Part shown: one piece after another, positions 22,591 to 34,492 of the stretch
Numbering within the stretch: the stretch's first letter is position 1
How the letters are laid out: the number at the start of each line of letters is the position of its first letter
Origin: Armigeres subalbatus
Taxonomy: Eukaryota; Arthropoda; Insecta; Diptera; Culicidae
Assembly: GCF_024139115.2 (NCBI RefSeq)
Contig: NC_085141.1
Coordinates: forward strand, 41,537,065 to 41,601,064
Length of the DNA stretch: 64,000 nucleotides
Reading direction: 5' to 3'
Program-made: the position numbers and the translations under genes
The notes under the pieces: generated by a model
The model's database searches: none
Seen by the model: the letters and a program-made list of their open reading frames with translations, nothing else
Told to the model about the DNA's origin: nothing

Positions 22591-23580
22591 GCCGAAAGGG
22601 TCTTTTGGCCGAAAAAGTCATTTGGCCAAAAGGGTCATTTGGGCGAATGGATCATTTGGCCAAAAAGATCATTTGGCCGAAAGGGTCGTTTGGCCGAAAG
22701 GGTCATTAGCCCGAAAGGTTCATTTGGCCGAAAGGGTCATTTGGCCGAAAGGGTCATTGGGCCGAAAGGGTCATTTGGCCGAAAAAGTCGTTTGGCCGAA
22801 ATGGTCATTTGGCCAGAAGGATCATTAAAGCAAAAGGATCATTTGACCGAATAGGACATTTGACCTAATAGGCCATTTGGCCGAATAGGTAATTTTAAAA
22901 GTGAAAGGAGTGAGAAGTGAGACGTCTCACTTCTCACTCCTCATTTATCACTTCTCGCTGGAAAAAGTGAGAAGCGCGAAGTGAGAGTGAGACGTCTCAC
23001 TAGTCACTTTGCGCTCCTCATTTTTTACAGGAGAAGTGAGAAATGAGGAATGAGATTTGAAACTAATCTCTTCTCACTCCTAATTTCTCACTTTTCAAAT
23101 GACCTATTCCGCCAAATGACCTTTTCAGCCAAACGACCTATTCGGCCAAATGATCCTTTCGACCCTTTCGGCCAAATTTCCCTTTCGGCCAAACGACCCT
23201 TTCGGACAATTACCCTTTCGGCCAAATGACCTTTTCGTCCAAATGACCCTTTCGGCCAAATGAACCTTTCGGCTTAATGACCTTTTCGGCCAAATGACCT
23301 TTTCGGCCAAATGACCTTTTTTGCCAAATGACCCTTTCGGCCAAATGACCATTTCGGCCAAATGACCCTTTCGGCCAAACGACCCTTTCGGCCAAACGAC
23401 CCTTTCGGCCAAATGACCTTTTCGGCCAAACGACCTTTTCGGTCAAACGACCCTTTCGGCCAAACGACCCTTTCGGCCAAATGACCCTTTCGCCCTAATG
23501 ACCCTTTCGGCCAAATGACTTTCGGCCAGATGGGTTTCAGCCTATTCGGCCAAATGGCCATCGGCCAAACGACCCTTCCC
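22591..23580. mobile_element. foldback element with inverted 17-bp minisatellite arms
   Basis: The left arm (22591-22890) is about 17 copies of TTGGCCGAAAGGGTCAT. The right arm (23100-23580) is about 28 copies of the reverse complement. The centre (22895-23098) is itself palindromic and built from GTGAGAAGTGAGACGTCTC and its complement. The 17-residue periodic frames on both strands reflect the unit length. I found no clear target duplication. The unit shares GGYCGAAA with the element at 20650-22128. Confidence 0.75.
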
Positions 23581-23825
23581 TCTAATAACAGTGGGGAACT
23601 TCTCCCTCACGATTTCTCTCATATGAATTAAAATAAATTTCTTCTCCCTGTCTTCTAGAGAGTTCCTTCAATAGGACTTCTAAAAAGTTCCTTCTAGGCC
23701 GTCGGACAATAAAAAGGCCGTCGGACAATAACAGCAAGAAGTAAAATTTCAACACAAAGATTCCGACAAGCGTTTGGTTGCAGTTAGGGTGAATGATGTA
23801 TTTTGGACTTTTGGCTATATACGGC

Positions 23826-24072
23826 TACACCCTACCAGTGGTTGTTAGATTTTTCAACAATTCTGTATAAGAATAATGTATAAAAAAAGAATAATGTATA
23901 AAAACTGGACATATGCAAAATTGCTAGATTCTTATACAAATATTATATAAAAATCTAACAATTTTGAAAGCTTCTAAGCTTCTAACAATCTCGCATTTGC
24001 CCAGTTTACAGGTTTTGATAGATTCTTATATCCAGAATTGTTAGAAAATCTGACAACCGCTGGTTGAGTGTA
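23826..24072. mobile_element. TA-flanked miniature element (ACCAGYGGTTGT type)
   Basis: TACACCCTACCAGTGGTTGT at the left pairs with ACAACCGCTGGTTGAGTGTA at the right, continuing through AGATTTTTCAACAATTCT and its diverged complement. TA is present at both ends. Confidence 0.75.
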
Positions 24073-24087
24073 CAATGATAAGAAAAA

Positions 24088-24165
24088 AAACACAAAAACC
24101 ACTTGAGAATCGAACCATTGACCTTACAATTTGCAGCCTTTTACTCTAACCGTCACACCACCAAA
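24088..24165 (-). other. tRNA-like segment, probable SINE head or tRNA relic
   Basis: On the minus strand GTGACGGTTAGAGTAAAAGG resembles a Pol III A box, and AATGGTTCGATTCTC about 30 bases later matches the B box. The flanks do not pair as an acceptor stem, so a working tRNA is unlikely. A T-rich run follows on the minus strand. Confidence 0.4.
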
Positions 24166-24306
24166 CCTATTTGGATATTCTGCCTACAAGTGCACAATGT
24201 AAACAACAAAGTTATGTGTAGCTTTATTGTATTTCTAAGGGAACATGCGGAACTGATAAAAATTAAAGTGAGCTGCAGCTGAGCATAACGCGTTTTGCAA
24301 CATACC

Positions 24307-24515
24307 GTCGTCGGGGTGACAATGGGTCAAATGGGGGTGAGAATGGGTCACTGTTTTAACTACTTAGAATGCTTGAAGAATGGACTTAATGTATCTGAGG
24401 ACAAGAAGACTAAAATATGCGAGACCTTTTTGAACGATTTTTCTCTATGACCTTTAGATTTCCGGTGAGAGCGATGACCCATTCTCACCCCCAGACCCAT
24501 TGTCACCCCCGATGG
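24307..24515. mobile_element. GGGGTGACAATGGGTC miniature element
   Basis: TCGGGGTGACAATGGGTC at the left is the exact complement of GACCCATTGTCACCCCCGA at the right apart from one extra C. A second internal pair GGGGGTGAGAATGGGTCA / TGACCCATTCTCACCCCC extends the arms to about 45 bases. Confidence 0.8.
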
Positions 24516-24898
24516 CGGTATCTGAAACATTGTGGCAACAGTAGTGTAACGAAATGATATTTTATTTGTGCAACTAATCTGTTTTGCTTCTGATATGTCA
24601 CATATTGAACCAAAAGAATAATTATCCAAAAAGTTGCAAATTGCGATACCAGTGGAACGAAAATGAAACATTGTTTGTTTCTGAAACTGGAATGTGGCTT
24701 TAATGAGACTTGATGCATTTCCAGAATCTTTAATGTAATTTATTAGGAGCAAGCAGCTTTTTGAAAGATGTTGCACGTGCTGCTTGGGCGGGCTACTAAA
24801 CTAGCAAATGTGTGTTGCTTCTTCGCAGGTTTAAACGAGCTTAATGTTAAACTTCATGTGAGAATAATGTTGCTTCACACTGCTCTGTAATAAGCAAT
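24516..24898. other. unassigned AT-rich spacer
   Basis: Short frames only, no recognisable product or repeat. Confidence 0.35.
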
Positions 24899-25081
24899 GT
24901 TGTCCTACACTCAGGGCAAAAAATTCTGCTCTTTTATTTTACTCCATCTAAACGATTGACATGACATCTAGAATATTAAAATATCCTCCTATTAGTTGAA
25001 CTTACTTTGTTAAGACTATAAAAACGTTTAGATGGAGTAAAATCAGAGAGCAGATTTTTTTGCCCTGAGTGTAGGACAACA
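24899..25081. mobile_element. miniature element with TGTTGTCCTACACTC ends
   Basis: Arms of about 55 bases: TGTTGTCCTACACTCAGGGC on the left pairs with GCCCTGAGTGTAGGACAACA on the right, then TCTGCTCT / AGAGCAGA and CCATCTAAACG / CGTTTAGATGG. Related in its outer part to the element at 20923-21266. Confidence 0.8.
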
Positions 25082-25740
25082 CTGGTAATAAGGATGTTTT
25101 TAATCTTAAAAATAAATGAGGGCTTGGCGAAATTCAACTGAAAAAGTGCTGGGTAATTAACTCCAGGAAATAAGTTGACAATCAACTATCATGTCAGCGT
25201 ACTTTAAGCTGCGAAATCGAGATTTTTTCCGTGCTCCGATGAAGAGAATGTTTTAGAAAATTCAATTGATAGGAAAGCATGGAAGCAAGGCTAGGAATGC
25301 AGATTTACTCGATTTCTATTCAACACTTCTGACATATCAAACTGGCTTCAAAAACACTATTGAAACATGCTGTCGTTATTTGCGTGACAACTTATAGTGG
25401 ACAACAATTCTTAAAAATAAATGCATAAGGTCATATAGTCGGAGTTTTGCTAAACCGCACCAAGCGGCTTTTAGACTGTCTTGTGATCTTTTGCACGTAA
25501 ACTGAACTGAACTGGTGTTGCAAAAGAATTATCTGCTGTCAAGTCTAAAAGAGCATAAATAGTAGTACCGCCTCATGGTCAGCTACGGAGATTGAACCTG
25601 CGGAACTAAAGGTCGTTACTGTTGAGTCCTTTCCTCTGAATCGACTTTTACGCAACCATTTGATTACTCGTTCAATTCCTGACTGCTGTCATTCCATTCA
25701 GCAACAAACACCTACTGCGTTCTTCTACACATTCATGCGG
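25082..25740. other. unassigned sequence
   Basis: A B-box-like AGGTTCAATCTCC occurs on the minus strand near 25600, but no A box or stem could be matched, so I do not call a tRNA. No gene is recognised. Confidence 0.35.
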
Positions 25741-26635
25741 TACCGTGGGGCATCGAAATCGAAATACACTTAAGCACCTTAGTACATGAAAAAGTCATTC
25801 AAAAATAGGAATCGAATGTAAATAAAACGTTTGTCATTGACACAGGAGCACGAAGGCTTCTACTTGTGACGTGTTTCACATTTACTCATTAAAAACTACA
25901 AAAAGCGTTATAAAACAATGAATTAAATCAACTACTCCTGACTCGAAATCCGTCCACCGTGGATATCTCATGAGGTGGACGGATTTCGGTTCTGTACGGA
26001 TTTCGGTCCCGCACGGTACATGAAAAAGTCATTAGAAAACAAGAATCGAACGTAAATAAAACGTTTTTCCTTAACATAGGAGCATGAAGGTTTTTACTTT
26101 TGAAGTATTTCACATTTACTCAATAAAAACTACGAAAAACATAATAAAATAATGAATAAAATCAACTACTCCTGACTCGAAATCCGTCCACCGTGGACGG
26201 ATTTCGAATCAAAGGATCAAAATCCGTACAGCTATTTTTTAACTAAATATCTGATTGACTAAACTACCACTGTAAATAGTTCGATACGCACCTTGAGAAG
26301 CGATCCCATCGATTTGTATTCTGCTTATCTCATGTAATGATTCGCAATCAGCAAAGAAACACAGGTACTTTTAGTGCAATAATGCTCCACCCGAAAACAA
26401 AATGGCGGCCAAAACTTCGCGTTTGGTGGGTGGCGATTTGTTTTTGATTTTTGTTGTTTTAATTTCGAAGCCTTCTTTCCATTTCAATGCCCTAAAAGCT
26501 TACTGCCAAGTATCTGAACAGGACAAGATAAATTATTTAATTTCGACAATTATTACCTTTAATCCTCTTTAATTTATTGATGTCTCATGAGGTGGACGGA
26601 TTTCGGTGCTGTATGGATTTCGGTCCCGCACGGTA
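25741..26635 (+). mobile_element. TA-flanked CCGTGSGG family element with internal duplication
   Basis: TACCGTGGGGCATCGAAATC on the left and GATTTCGGTCCCGCACGGTA on the right form inverted termini with TA at each border. The first 278 bases (25741-26018) already form a complete short copy ending in GCACGGTA. The sequence then restarts with the same CATGAAAAAGTCATT block. ATCCGTCCACCGTGGACGGAT is an internal hairpin. A relative in the opposite orientation lies at 30612-31264. No transposase is visible. Confidence 0.75.
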
Positions 26636-26934
26636 ATCGTGTAGAGCAGTTTAATAAAATCTGTTCAATATTTCACAACGTATAAAAAGACGGGTTTCAA
26701 TTTTAAGGAAAGAAGAATTTTACAGATAGTGGTTTCCGAGGCTCTAGGGTTTTGTGTAGTAAAGAAGAAACTCAGCATTGTATCAAGCCGTCATCCCGAG
26801 TTTCCTGATCAGACTGTAGTAACGTATAGTAAAAAGTAAAATTCAATCGCAGCGAAAGTCGCAGATTAAAAATACTCGTTTATAAAGCCAACAATTACTA
26901 TTTAGTATAGCCGTAGATGATTCTTTCTCACATT

Positions 26935-27312
26935 TGAACCGTTTGTTTGAGAAACTGCATATGTAACATTTTTGGCCAAAATGAGATTTTTATATATTCT
27001 GAATCCTCGTCCAAAAATACGTATTCTGGCAAAAAATACGAAAAAAAAATTTTGTTCAGGAATGTATGATTTTTTTTTCGTTTGTTTGAGAAACTACATA
27101 TGTCCACGTACTTTGAAGAGCAATTGTGGAGTACTGCTTACATTTTTTGCACCGAAAGTGTCCCAGGGTGTTGAGTTTTGTTAAAATCTATTGATCTGTA
27201 TCGAAGAAATCGAAAGATTCGTTGTAAATTTGTTCAAAAGCAGTTTTTTGTTGTTTTCTCGAAAAAGTGTAAAATAAACTTATGCAGTTTCTCAAACAAA
27301 TGATTCATTTAA
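26935..27312 (+). mobile_element. GTTTGTTTGAGAAACTG-family element, copy 2
   Basis: The left end GTTTGTTTGAGAAACTGCAT and right end ATGCAGTTTCTCAAACAAA are inverted; a third copy of the word lies inside near 27080-27100. The whole element matches 13045-13425 in reverse. Short frames inside are not genes. Confidence 0.75.
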
Positions 27313-27439
27313 AATCTTCACTTTGATTTTAAGAAGAGAGCTTAGGGCAATAGATGTTCATGTTTGTGATTCTATCTGAGAAATCATCAACGAACCCGAT
27401 TAAAAATATAGTGCTGTAGAATTTCTACACAAACATGTC

Positions 27440-29586
27440 GCTTTGCCGCTTTGCGACTCCATAATCAAATCAGGAAAAAACAAACTTTATTTGCTTCTCT
27501 CAACATGTTTCGCTCTCAAACCTTTTAGATCCCACAAAAGAGCGAGCCTACAGATGCACCATTTCCAGCCAATAACATCACTTTGCAAATTGCTCAAGGT
27601 TCGTCGCTTGCTCTCGGTTGAAATCTTTCACCACAATCGTTGGACGAGAGAACAGTGGAAACTGCGCGCTCAGTGTCGAACTTTTGTTTTTCATTCTCTC
27701 CCATTCCGCTGCAACGAAGCTCCGCAAATCGACCATAACGGTGAGTTACCTCGCCACAGGAAAACCAACCCGCCGCTGCTGCATAATAAGGCGAAGATTG
27801 AAAAACCTTCAAAGAGAGTGAGCGCCAAAACCGTCCACCCACCCGACCATTATTGGAGCCAGCAGGCTGGTCCGGTGGAGGTGATCGCGCTCCAACAACT
27901 GTCGCCCAAGCTGCAAGCATCAAGACGTTCGTCGTCGTCATCGCCACAGTCTTCGCGCGATCGTCTCTCGCGTGTGCAAGCGGCGGGGGCATCGAATCGG
28001 GTTCCAACGGGCCGAATACTGTATTACTCGGTCAGTCGGTCTAGAGGTACGACATCGGCATAACGCGCCCTCGTGTCACTGACGTGGTGTTGTGTGTGGA
28101 TACTGTCACCAGGGTAGAGGAAACTTTTGCTTGCTTGTTGCTGTTGTTGATGTTGCTGTTATTGTCGGTACCGCCAAGCGGATCCGTCGGGTGCGCGCCA
28201 CCTTTGAGAGATCGCAACCATCCGGGATTTGGAACCGACGATTGGTGATTGATTGACCGGGAACCGGGAGACTTGTTCCATGCAATAAGCGACGAACCCG
28301 ATGTGGATGGGATGTTTGGATTTTGTGTGTTCAACTAATAGAAGCTATTTAGTGAAATTTGTGTCGATGAATTGTTAGTGATTAGACAAATACTACGATC
28401 GAATGAAAGTGGTTTTTTGGAAACAAGTGTTCAATACGTTTGTCGAATACTGATTACGTTAGAGCTAATTTTCGTCGAACGCCAAATCGTGCAAGGATCA
28501 GTCGATTGCACTGAAGCAAAACAGTTTGGTGAAAAGTTTCGCCCACACCGACAGAAAGGGGGAGAGTTTTTTCATGTTGGTGAGCAAGTGTGGTAACAAA
28601 AAAAACGTAGTTCATTAATTAATTTTACTCTGTCGAGTGGAAAATTATATGTAAATTTCTTGCGGCCTGCGAGCTCGCCAAGTGAACGAAAATACCTACA
28701 AGACGGTTGCAGCGTCGGCAGCGTTGGCGGCCGGTGGAGGCTTAGCTGGGCTATGGCATGAAAAAAGGTGATGAGTAAATAAAACAGAAGCACTGTGAAA
28801 CAGTTGGATGGTCGGTGAAAAGTTTGATCGTATCGATAACGAGACAAGTGGATGCGAAACACAACACCAGAAGAAGCCATCGGGAAAGTCCCCCGGCCTG
28901 TCCTAAATAAATCATCTCTCAACCGACGGAAGACACCGAAGAAAATATTCAAAACAAATAAAAAAAAATAAGCTACAGATTTATTTCAGTGTGGGATTGC
29001 CGCTTTGGAAAATATTAAAATTAGATGATCTGCCGTGTGTATCTCCTGAAGAGAGGTGAAAACGGAAACAAGTGAGACAACTCGACCCGAGAGGCAGTGT
29101 GATTATCGCTTAGGCGTCCGAAATAAATCCACCACGAAAAAAAAGTCATCATTTAGTGGGAAAGTGATGTGAGTAGTCGTCCCAGAAGAAGAAATTTACA
29201 GTTAATCGCCGCCCGTCGCACACATTCACGAACGGTGCGGGCGCTCGAGGCGACAACGGCGCGGGATTTGAGATTTGTTTTCGTTTCTATTTTCCTCAAC
29301 CGGATCAAACGCAGTGAATCGTATCTCAGACAGGGGGCACACAGCCGAGAAAAGTAGTGCGCTCCGGCGACATTTGTGACAAGTGTCAAGTGACAAGTGC
29401 ATGTGATCCGTCGCCGTTGTCGTCGTCGTCGTCGTCGTCATCCTCCGAGTGCCGTTTTGGGCATTGGCCACGACACGAGGCCCCAAGTGGATTAACTGTT
29501 TGACACTAAGCTCGCTCGAGGAGCACGTCTCGTGGGGGAGGTTATCAGACATTCCTGAGGCACTTATCGTCGGGTGAACTGCGGTG
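27440..29586 (+). other. candidate non-coding 5' exon and promoter region of a host gene
   Basis: This is the longest stretch that looks like unique host DNA: GC-richer, free of inverted-repeat elements, with short CGTCGT and GTGACAAGTG runs typical of insect leader sequence. It ends at a consensus donor (GGTGGTAAGT, GT at 29587). An initiator-like TCAGTCGG occurs at about 28033, without a matching downstream element. Frames here (for example 27443-28063) resemble no family and I do not call them coding. If this is a leader exon, the coding exons lie beyond the window and 29587 onward is first intron. Gene identity unknown. Confidence 0.35.
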
Positions 29587-29592
29587 GTAAGT
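29587..29592 (+). other. consensus splice donor GTAAGT
   Basis: GTG|GTAAGTA at the end of the GC-rich block. The composition becomes AT-richer soon after. Position alone does not prove use. Confidence 0.3.
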
Positions 29593-30465
29593 ACTCGGAT
29601 GGGGATTTGATGGAACCACCTGGTGGCGATGCTGTTTCATTCGTGGATAGACAGAGGATGCCAAATATACTGCGAATCAAATTGAATAAGTCATCGAACA
29701 GACGTAAACCAAAGTTGCGTTGAATGATATAAGCCCTTTGCCGAGCGTTCAACAACTGTCGAGGTTGAAGTTTTTTTTGCTATTCGGTGCAAAACAAACG
29801 GTCAGAAACGTGCACTGAACGATCAATCGGGATGCTAATTGAAAACTTTTGGCACGCTTTTGATTGGTTTGTGTCTATTGTATGAAGGCTGAATTCAATC
29901 TGCATTTAGGACTCCCCGCTGGGGTCTGCGGTGGGTGAATGACGTTCAACAGAGGGCTGCATAACGGGAGTAAATGGCATCATTTATCATTCCGTTGTTG
30001 ACGCTCGGAGGTGGTTGGAGCTGCAGGAGGCCTAAATGCTGGGCACCACAAGGCTGGCCAGTTTTATTGAATGAACCGAACTGCGAATGTATCGCTACTA
30101 GGTGGCCAGATGGAATTGCTTTCGAATGTGAATTACCATAATGGATAACGTGTTCAGGAATATTGACAAAGTCAGTGTTTGATTATAATAAAAAATCTTT
30201 ATTTTTATTGACTGGAATAAAATCATCATGCCATCGTTTCAAAATAAGGACAGTGAACATATTTTGAATAATTGGCTGTTGTTCAACACTTCGTGTCTTA
30301 AATAAGTGTCTCTAGATAAAAGTGTTGGTTTGTAGATGTATCAAAATTTTTGAATTCGAACCGCTGTGCCAATGGTCGGTGATATTTTCATTGTCAGGGG
30401 ATAAAAGCAGAATAAATATAATAATTTTAAACATAACATGGGCAAAAACATCGCGACTTGAACAT
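29593..30465. other. unassigned sequence, possible intron
   Basis: Moderate GC at first (to about 30130), then AT-rich. No element or gene is recognised. Confidence 0.35.
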
Positions 30466-30574
30466 TTTTGTCTTTCTCGTATAATAAGAACTAGTGAGGG
30501 CTGTATATTCACTCCGACAATATACGTAATAATCTATTTGCTTGCAACAAGTTGCATTCGACGAGGAATTTAAG
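30466..30574 (+). mobile_element. fragment of the GCCTTTCTCGT family
   Basis: TTGTCTTTCTCGTATAATAAG, then GGGCTGTATATTCACTCC and CAACAAGTTGCATTCGACG, match the start of the fuller copy at 40268-40815 with an internal deletion. Confidence 0.6.
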
Positions 30575-30611
30575 GTATAGGTAAAGTCTTTATGTTCTCT
30601 TCAAAAATTGT

Positions 30612-31264
30612 TACCATGCGGGACCGAAATCCGTCCACCTCATGAGATATCAATAAATTAAAGGGGGTTAAAGATAACTGTTGTAGAAATAATTTATCTT
30701 ATCCTGTTCAGATAGTTGGCATTAAGCTTTTAGGGCATAGAAATGGAAAGAAGACTTAAAAATTAGAACAAGAATCAAAAACAAATCTAAACCCACCAAA
30801 CGCGGAGTTTTTGCCGCCATTTTGTTTTCAGGTAGAGCATAATTGCACCAAAAGTAACTGTGTTTTAATAGCTAATTGCGAATCATTACATAAGATGAGC
30901 GCAATACATGGCTTCTCAAGGGATGGCTTCTCAAGATGCGTATCGAACTATTTACAGTGGTAGTTTAGTCAATCAGATTGCTTCAATTTAAATATTTAGG
31001 TAAAAAATAGCTGTACGGATTGTGATCCTTTGATTCGAAATCCGTCCACGGTGGACGGATTTTGAGTCGGGAGTAGTTGATTTAATTCATTATTTTATCA
31101 TGTTTTTCGTAGTTTTTAATGAGTAAATGTCACACACTTTAAAAGTAGAGGCTTCATGCTCCTGTGTCAATGACAAACGTTTAATTTACATTTGATTCCT
31201 ATTTTCTAATGACTTTTTCATATACTGAGGTGTTTAAGTGTACGGATTTCGATGCTCCACGGTA
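30612..31264 (-). mobile_element. CCGTGSGG family element, reverse copy
   Basis: TACCATGCGGGACCGAAATC at the left and CGATGCTCCACGGTA at the right match the termini of 25741-26635 in reverse orientation with TA at both borders. The CCGTCCACGGTGGACGG hairpin is also kept. It lacks the internal duplication. Confidence 0.75.
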
Positions 31265-33387
31265 CTCTTTTTTGGCTGTAATCCTTAACCGATTTTCTCA
31301 CAATAGGAGGATGGGTTCATGAGTTATAGTCAAAATACACATTTTTAACAAAATACGCGTCATTTTTTGGACACTTGAAAGATATCGCCAAAATATTAAT
31401 TTTTCAATTCCTGATCATAATACCTGGTTTACAGTTCGTGTTTGAGTGTTTTCTGTATCGATGAATGGGTGCTTTAACCGATTCAATACGGATGGGTCAT
31501 ATATGACCCAAGACGAAAATCAGCTGTCAAAAATCAATTTTAAGAGATAGCGCCTTTAATTCAGATCTTAATATTCAAATCGATTAACATGAAGATATAC
31601 GATATCCCCACTATTTTTATGAGTTGGAATAGCTTCACGGGACTTCGTTACACCATTATAGATACATTACAGAATTCGTTCGACATCTTCGACACTCCAT
31701 ACTGTCTTTGATCTCAGTTCCTTACACAAGCAACACATTTGTCATAGACGAGTTGATAAGACGTATATATGACCAAATCAAGTCATATATAAGTTGCTGC
31801 AACCAAATCAGTCTGAATTGTGTTACTGGGGTATATTCAAATCAATCAACAAGAAGATCTACGCTGGTCTAGCATGAATTTATATACCGCCAAAAAAATG
31901 TATGACGAAGGACATCTAGGGAAGATTCATGAAATACGTCGCGCAAAACAATTACCATTTTCAACACCCATCCCCCCTCGTCACACTTCTTGTAATGAAC
32001 CTCTAGTATTTTTTTATTAATCGTCACGCTGGTCAACAACCGCCCCGCAACCCCCCGTCTAAGTAAAGATGTGACGTACTTTGTTAACAGCCACCTTACA
32101 CAAATTTCAACAAAAATAGGAGCATTTCTCGAAAAAATCATCACCAGTTACCAGTACGACTACTAAATATTTTATCGATGAAGAAGATTATTATTGAGAA
32201 ACTTAACAAGTAATGTGGTGGACTGGTGCACTGCTTGCAAAATGTTAACTCCTAGTGTGCTGCGTGTTTTCAGCAGTGTACTAGAGCTAAACGTTGATTG
32301 TCTTTGAGGATTTCACAACTAGAATGAAAGTTTTACTGAAGCGCCTTCTGTTGATGATCTCGCAGAATCACATCAAATGGTTGCAGAGGAACTGAGAGAT
32401 GGATTTTTTTTTGCGAAATGTTTTAGCTAATACATTTAATTCATTTTGGGATAAGTATGGTGAAAAGCGTTTGGAGTGAAATTTTATGAAATTATTCATA
32501 CGTTAATTACTTCACTTTTACAAATAAATGTAAGTCTTAGTAGCAACCACTTTCGTGCAATACAGAATCAAATTATATTGTCAATTGAATGTGTTGCGAG
32601 ATGAATTTAGTTCTAGGTACGTTGGTAAGACTGTCGGTAAGACTGTCATGATACTCCTTGGTGGTTTCAATACTTATAGAAATGGTAGAAATTTCGTACA
32701 CCGTACGTGATCATATAGAATGTCAAGCTCAGAACTCAATCGCAGTTCTGTTTGAGAATACTGTAATATGTATAAAATAAATAATATGTATAATAAGTAT
32801 GAAGACAGTAAGAATTAGAGTGGCAACGCCTTCGGGGTGCAACTTATTCTAGTTCTGATCGATTATGGAGTAGCAACAATTGTACAGCCGTGGGACGCCG
32901 TGGTCCCCATAGAACAAACTTTGTTCTATAACACTATAGACGATAAAAGGAACGACGAAAATGTGGATGCGATGTTTATGATCATAATAACACTTTTTTT
33001 TTCGTACGTGCGTAATGTGTAATGATGTCCATTGTGGTGCAATTCCAACTAACTAGCAAGTTTGGGATCCTATGCATCACTCTGTTGATCGTGTAGACCT
33101 CCAAGATCTGAACTCAAGAATAGTTAGGAGTACTGTATATGTTCTGGTAACACTGCAATTTGATAAAAATAGTTTAATTATGTCTCAAGTAGCATTGCCA
33201 ATTATAAATTAGGATTGAGGCTCCGTAAAACGCTTTGTTGTTTATAAATATCATCAAGATCTGAACTCAAGGAAGGTTTGGAAGCCCTAGTAGATATAAA
33301 AACAAAATTTCCTCCCATATTTCTACTTTTTCATGGTTTGCATCCGTTTTTGGAGCAGTATATCCAGAATTTATGTTGAAATCGTAT
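31265..33387. other. unassigned sequence with minor repeats
   Basis: A palindrome GGGTCATATATGACCC lies near 31495. TGACGTACTTTGTTAACAG near 32070 resembles part of a known-looking dispersed word, but no termini were found. No coding region is recognised; frames are short and lack motifs. Confidence 0.35.
31738..31835. mobile_element. diverged CGAGCAGCACA-family element
   Basis: Shares GTTGCTGCAACCAAATC and AATTGTGTTACTGGG with the copies at 16318-16432 and 41645-41758. The left end is diverged. Confidence 0.5.
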
Positions 33388-33592
33388 TAAATCCCCACGG
33401 AATCCAATTAAAACTTCTCACGATTTCAAGGGGCACCACTCAATACGGAAGCAACGCACAACTGTCATTTTTGTTGCGTCGCATCATGCGTGAAATAATA
33501 AGAATGACAGCTGTGCGTTGCTTCCGTATTGAGTGGTGGCCCTTGAAAACGCGAGTACTTTTAAATTTGAATTCCGTGAGGATTGTCCTTAA
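33388..33592. mobile_element. diverged relative of the 16835-17059 hairpin element
   Basis: CAATACGGAAGCAACGCACA and TGTGCGTTGCTTCCGTATTG form the same core stem, with GAATTCCGTGAGGATTGTCC matching the right end. The left terminus is shortened and no target duplication is visible. Confidence 0.75.
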
Positions 33593-33612
33593 TGAACATT
33601 AGGCAACTCAAT

Positions 33613-33676
33613 TGAGTTGCATAAAATCCATTATAACACTCATTTGAGTTGCATAAAATCCATTATAACACTCATT
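33613..33676. repeat. two tandem copies of a 32-bp unit
   Basis: TGAGTTGCATAAAATCC followed by ATTATAACACTCATT occurs twice in succession with no differences. Confidence 0.85.
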
Positions 33677-34151
33677 TGATTGCTATGGTCGAAAACCAAC
33701 ATCAGAACAGTAGTTACATGACTACATTTTGCTGAAGTAGCTTGGGTAGTGTTCGAATAGTAGCAAAATAAAATAAAATAATTTCTATTCAATAGTTTAA
33801 AGGACATGATTTTGGATTTTGATGGACAATTTTTTGTATAATCGGGTTCATCTATCGCTTCATAATTTGTCGAGCTATGCAGTCTGGCACAATAACATGG
33901 AATCTGGCTGTACTCCACAGCAATATGGTCATATGAAGTTATCAGACTGGTACATTTTTGGTACAGTTTTATTATATTAAAGCCCATTTTTGTCATTGCG
34001 AAAAATAGCGTTTGCAACTCGTTGTTCGTCGATTTTTTTCAGCTCTCGTAGTATTTATCCAACTCGGCAAGCCTCGCTTATAACGTTGACGATGATGTAC
34101 AACTGGTGCTGAAAAAATCATCTTTTTGCAATTAGTTGCACAACCTACTAC
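33677..34151. other. unassigned AT-rich spacer
   Basis: Only short motif-free frames. Confidence 0.35.
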
Positions 34152-34345
34152 CGTTTTGACTTAAATCCCGAACATGACTCATATTCCGAACACACGCTTT
34201 CAAATGGTCATCTCAACTTCATACGCGTAATTGTTTTCAAAGGATATTGATCCTCCGTATCTAAAATCCATGGAAATTCTATTTTGAGGGCTCTAAGCCC
34301 CCAGTGTTTGGAATATGAGCCCTGTTCGGAATTTGAGTCAAAACG
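34152..34345. mobile_element. CGTTTTGACT-ended miniature element
   Basis: Arms of about 42 bases: CGTTTTGACTTAAATCCCGA pairs with TCGGAATTTGAGTCAAAACG, and CTCATATTCCGAACAC with GTGTTTGGAATATGAG. Confidence 0.75.
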
Positions 34346-34492
34346 ATATTTATGCTTTAAGTGCGTTTCTAAAACTCACTCATTTTTCGGGTAATTAACC
34401 TCAACGATCATCAGTAGGCAGGCCGCTGGGATGGCAGCAGTTCTGATCTACTGTCACGTATTTTAAAATATGAAAACATAAGTGGGGCCTTA

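Noticed and set aside
22561..23561. Periodic frames of the FGRKGHLAERVIWPKGS type on both strands
   Set aside because: Product of the 17-bp minisatellite; 51 bases per 17 residues keeps any frame open.
22591..23580. CRISPR-like array of short repeats
   Set aside because: Units are contiguous with no spacers, inverted in two arms, and the genome is eukaryotic.
25555..25640. Possible tRNA on the minus strand
   Set aside because: Only a B-box-like AGGTTCAATCTCC was found; no A box or cloverleaf pairing.
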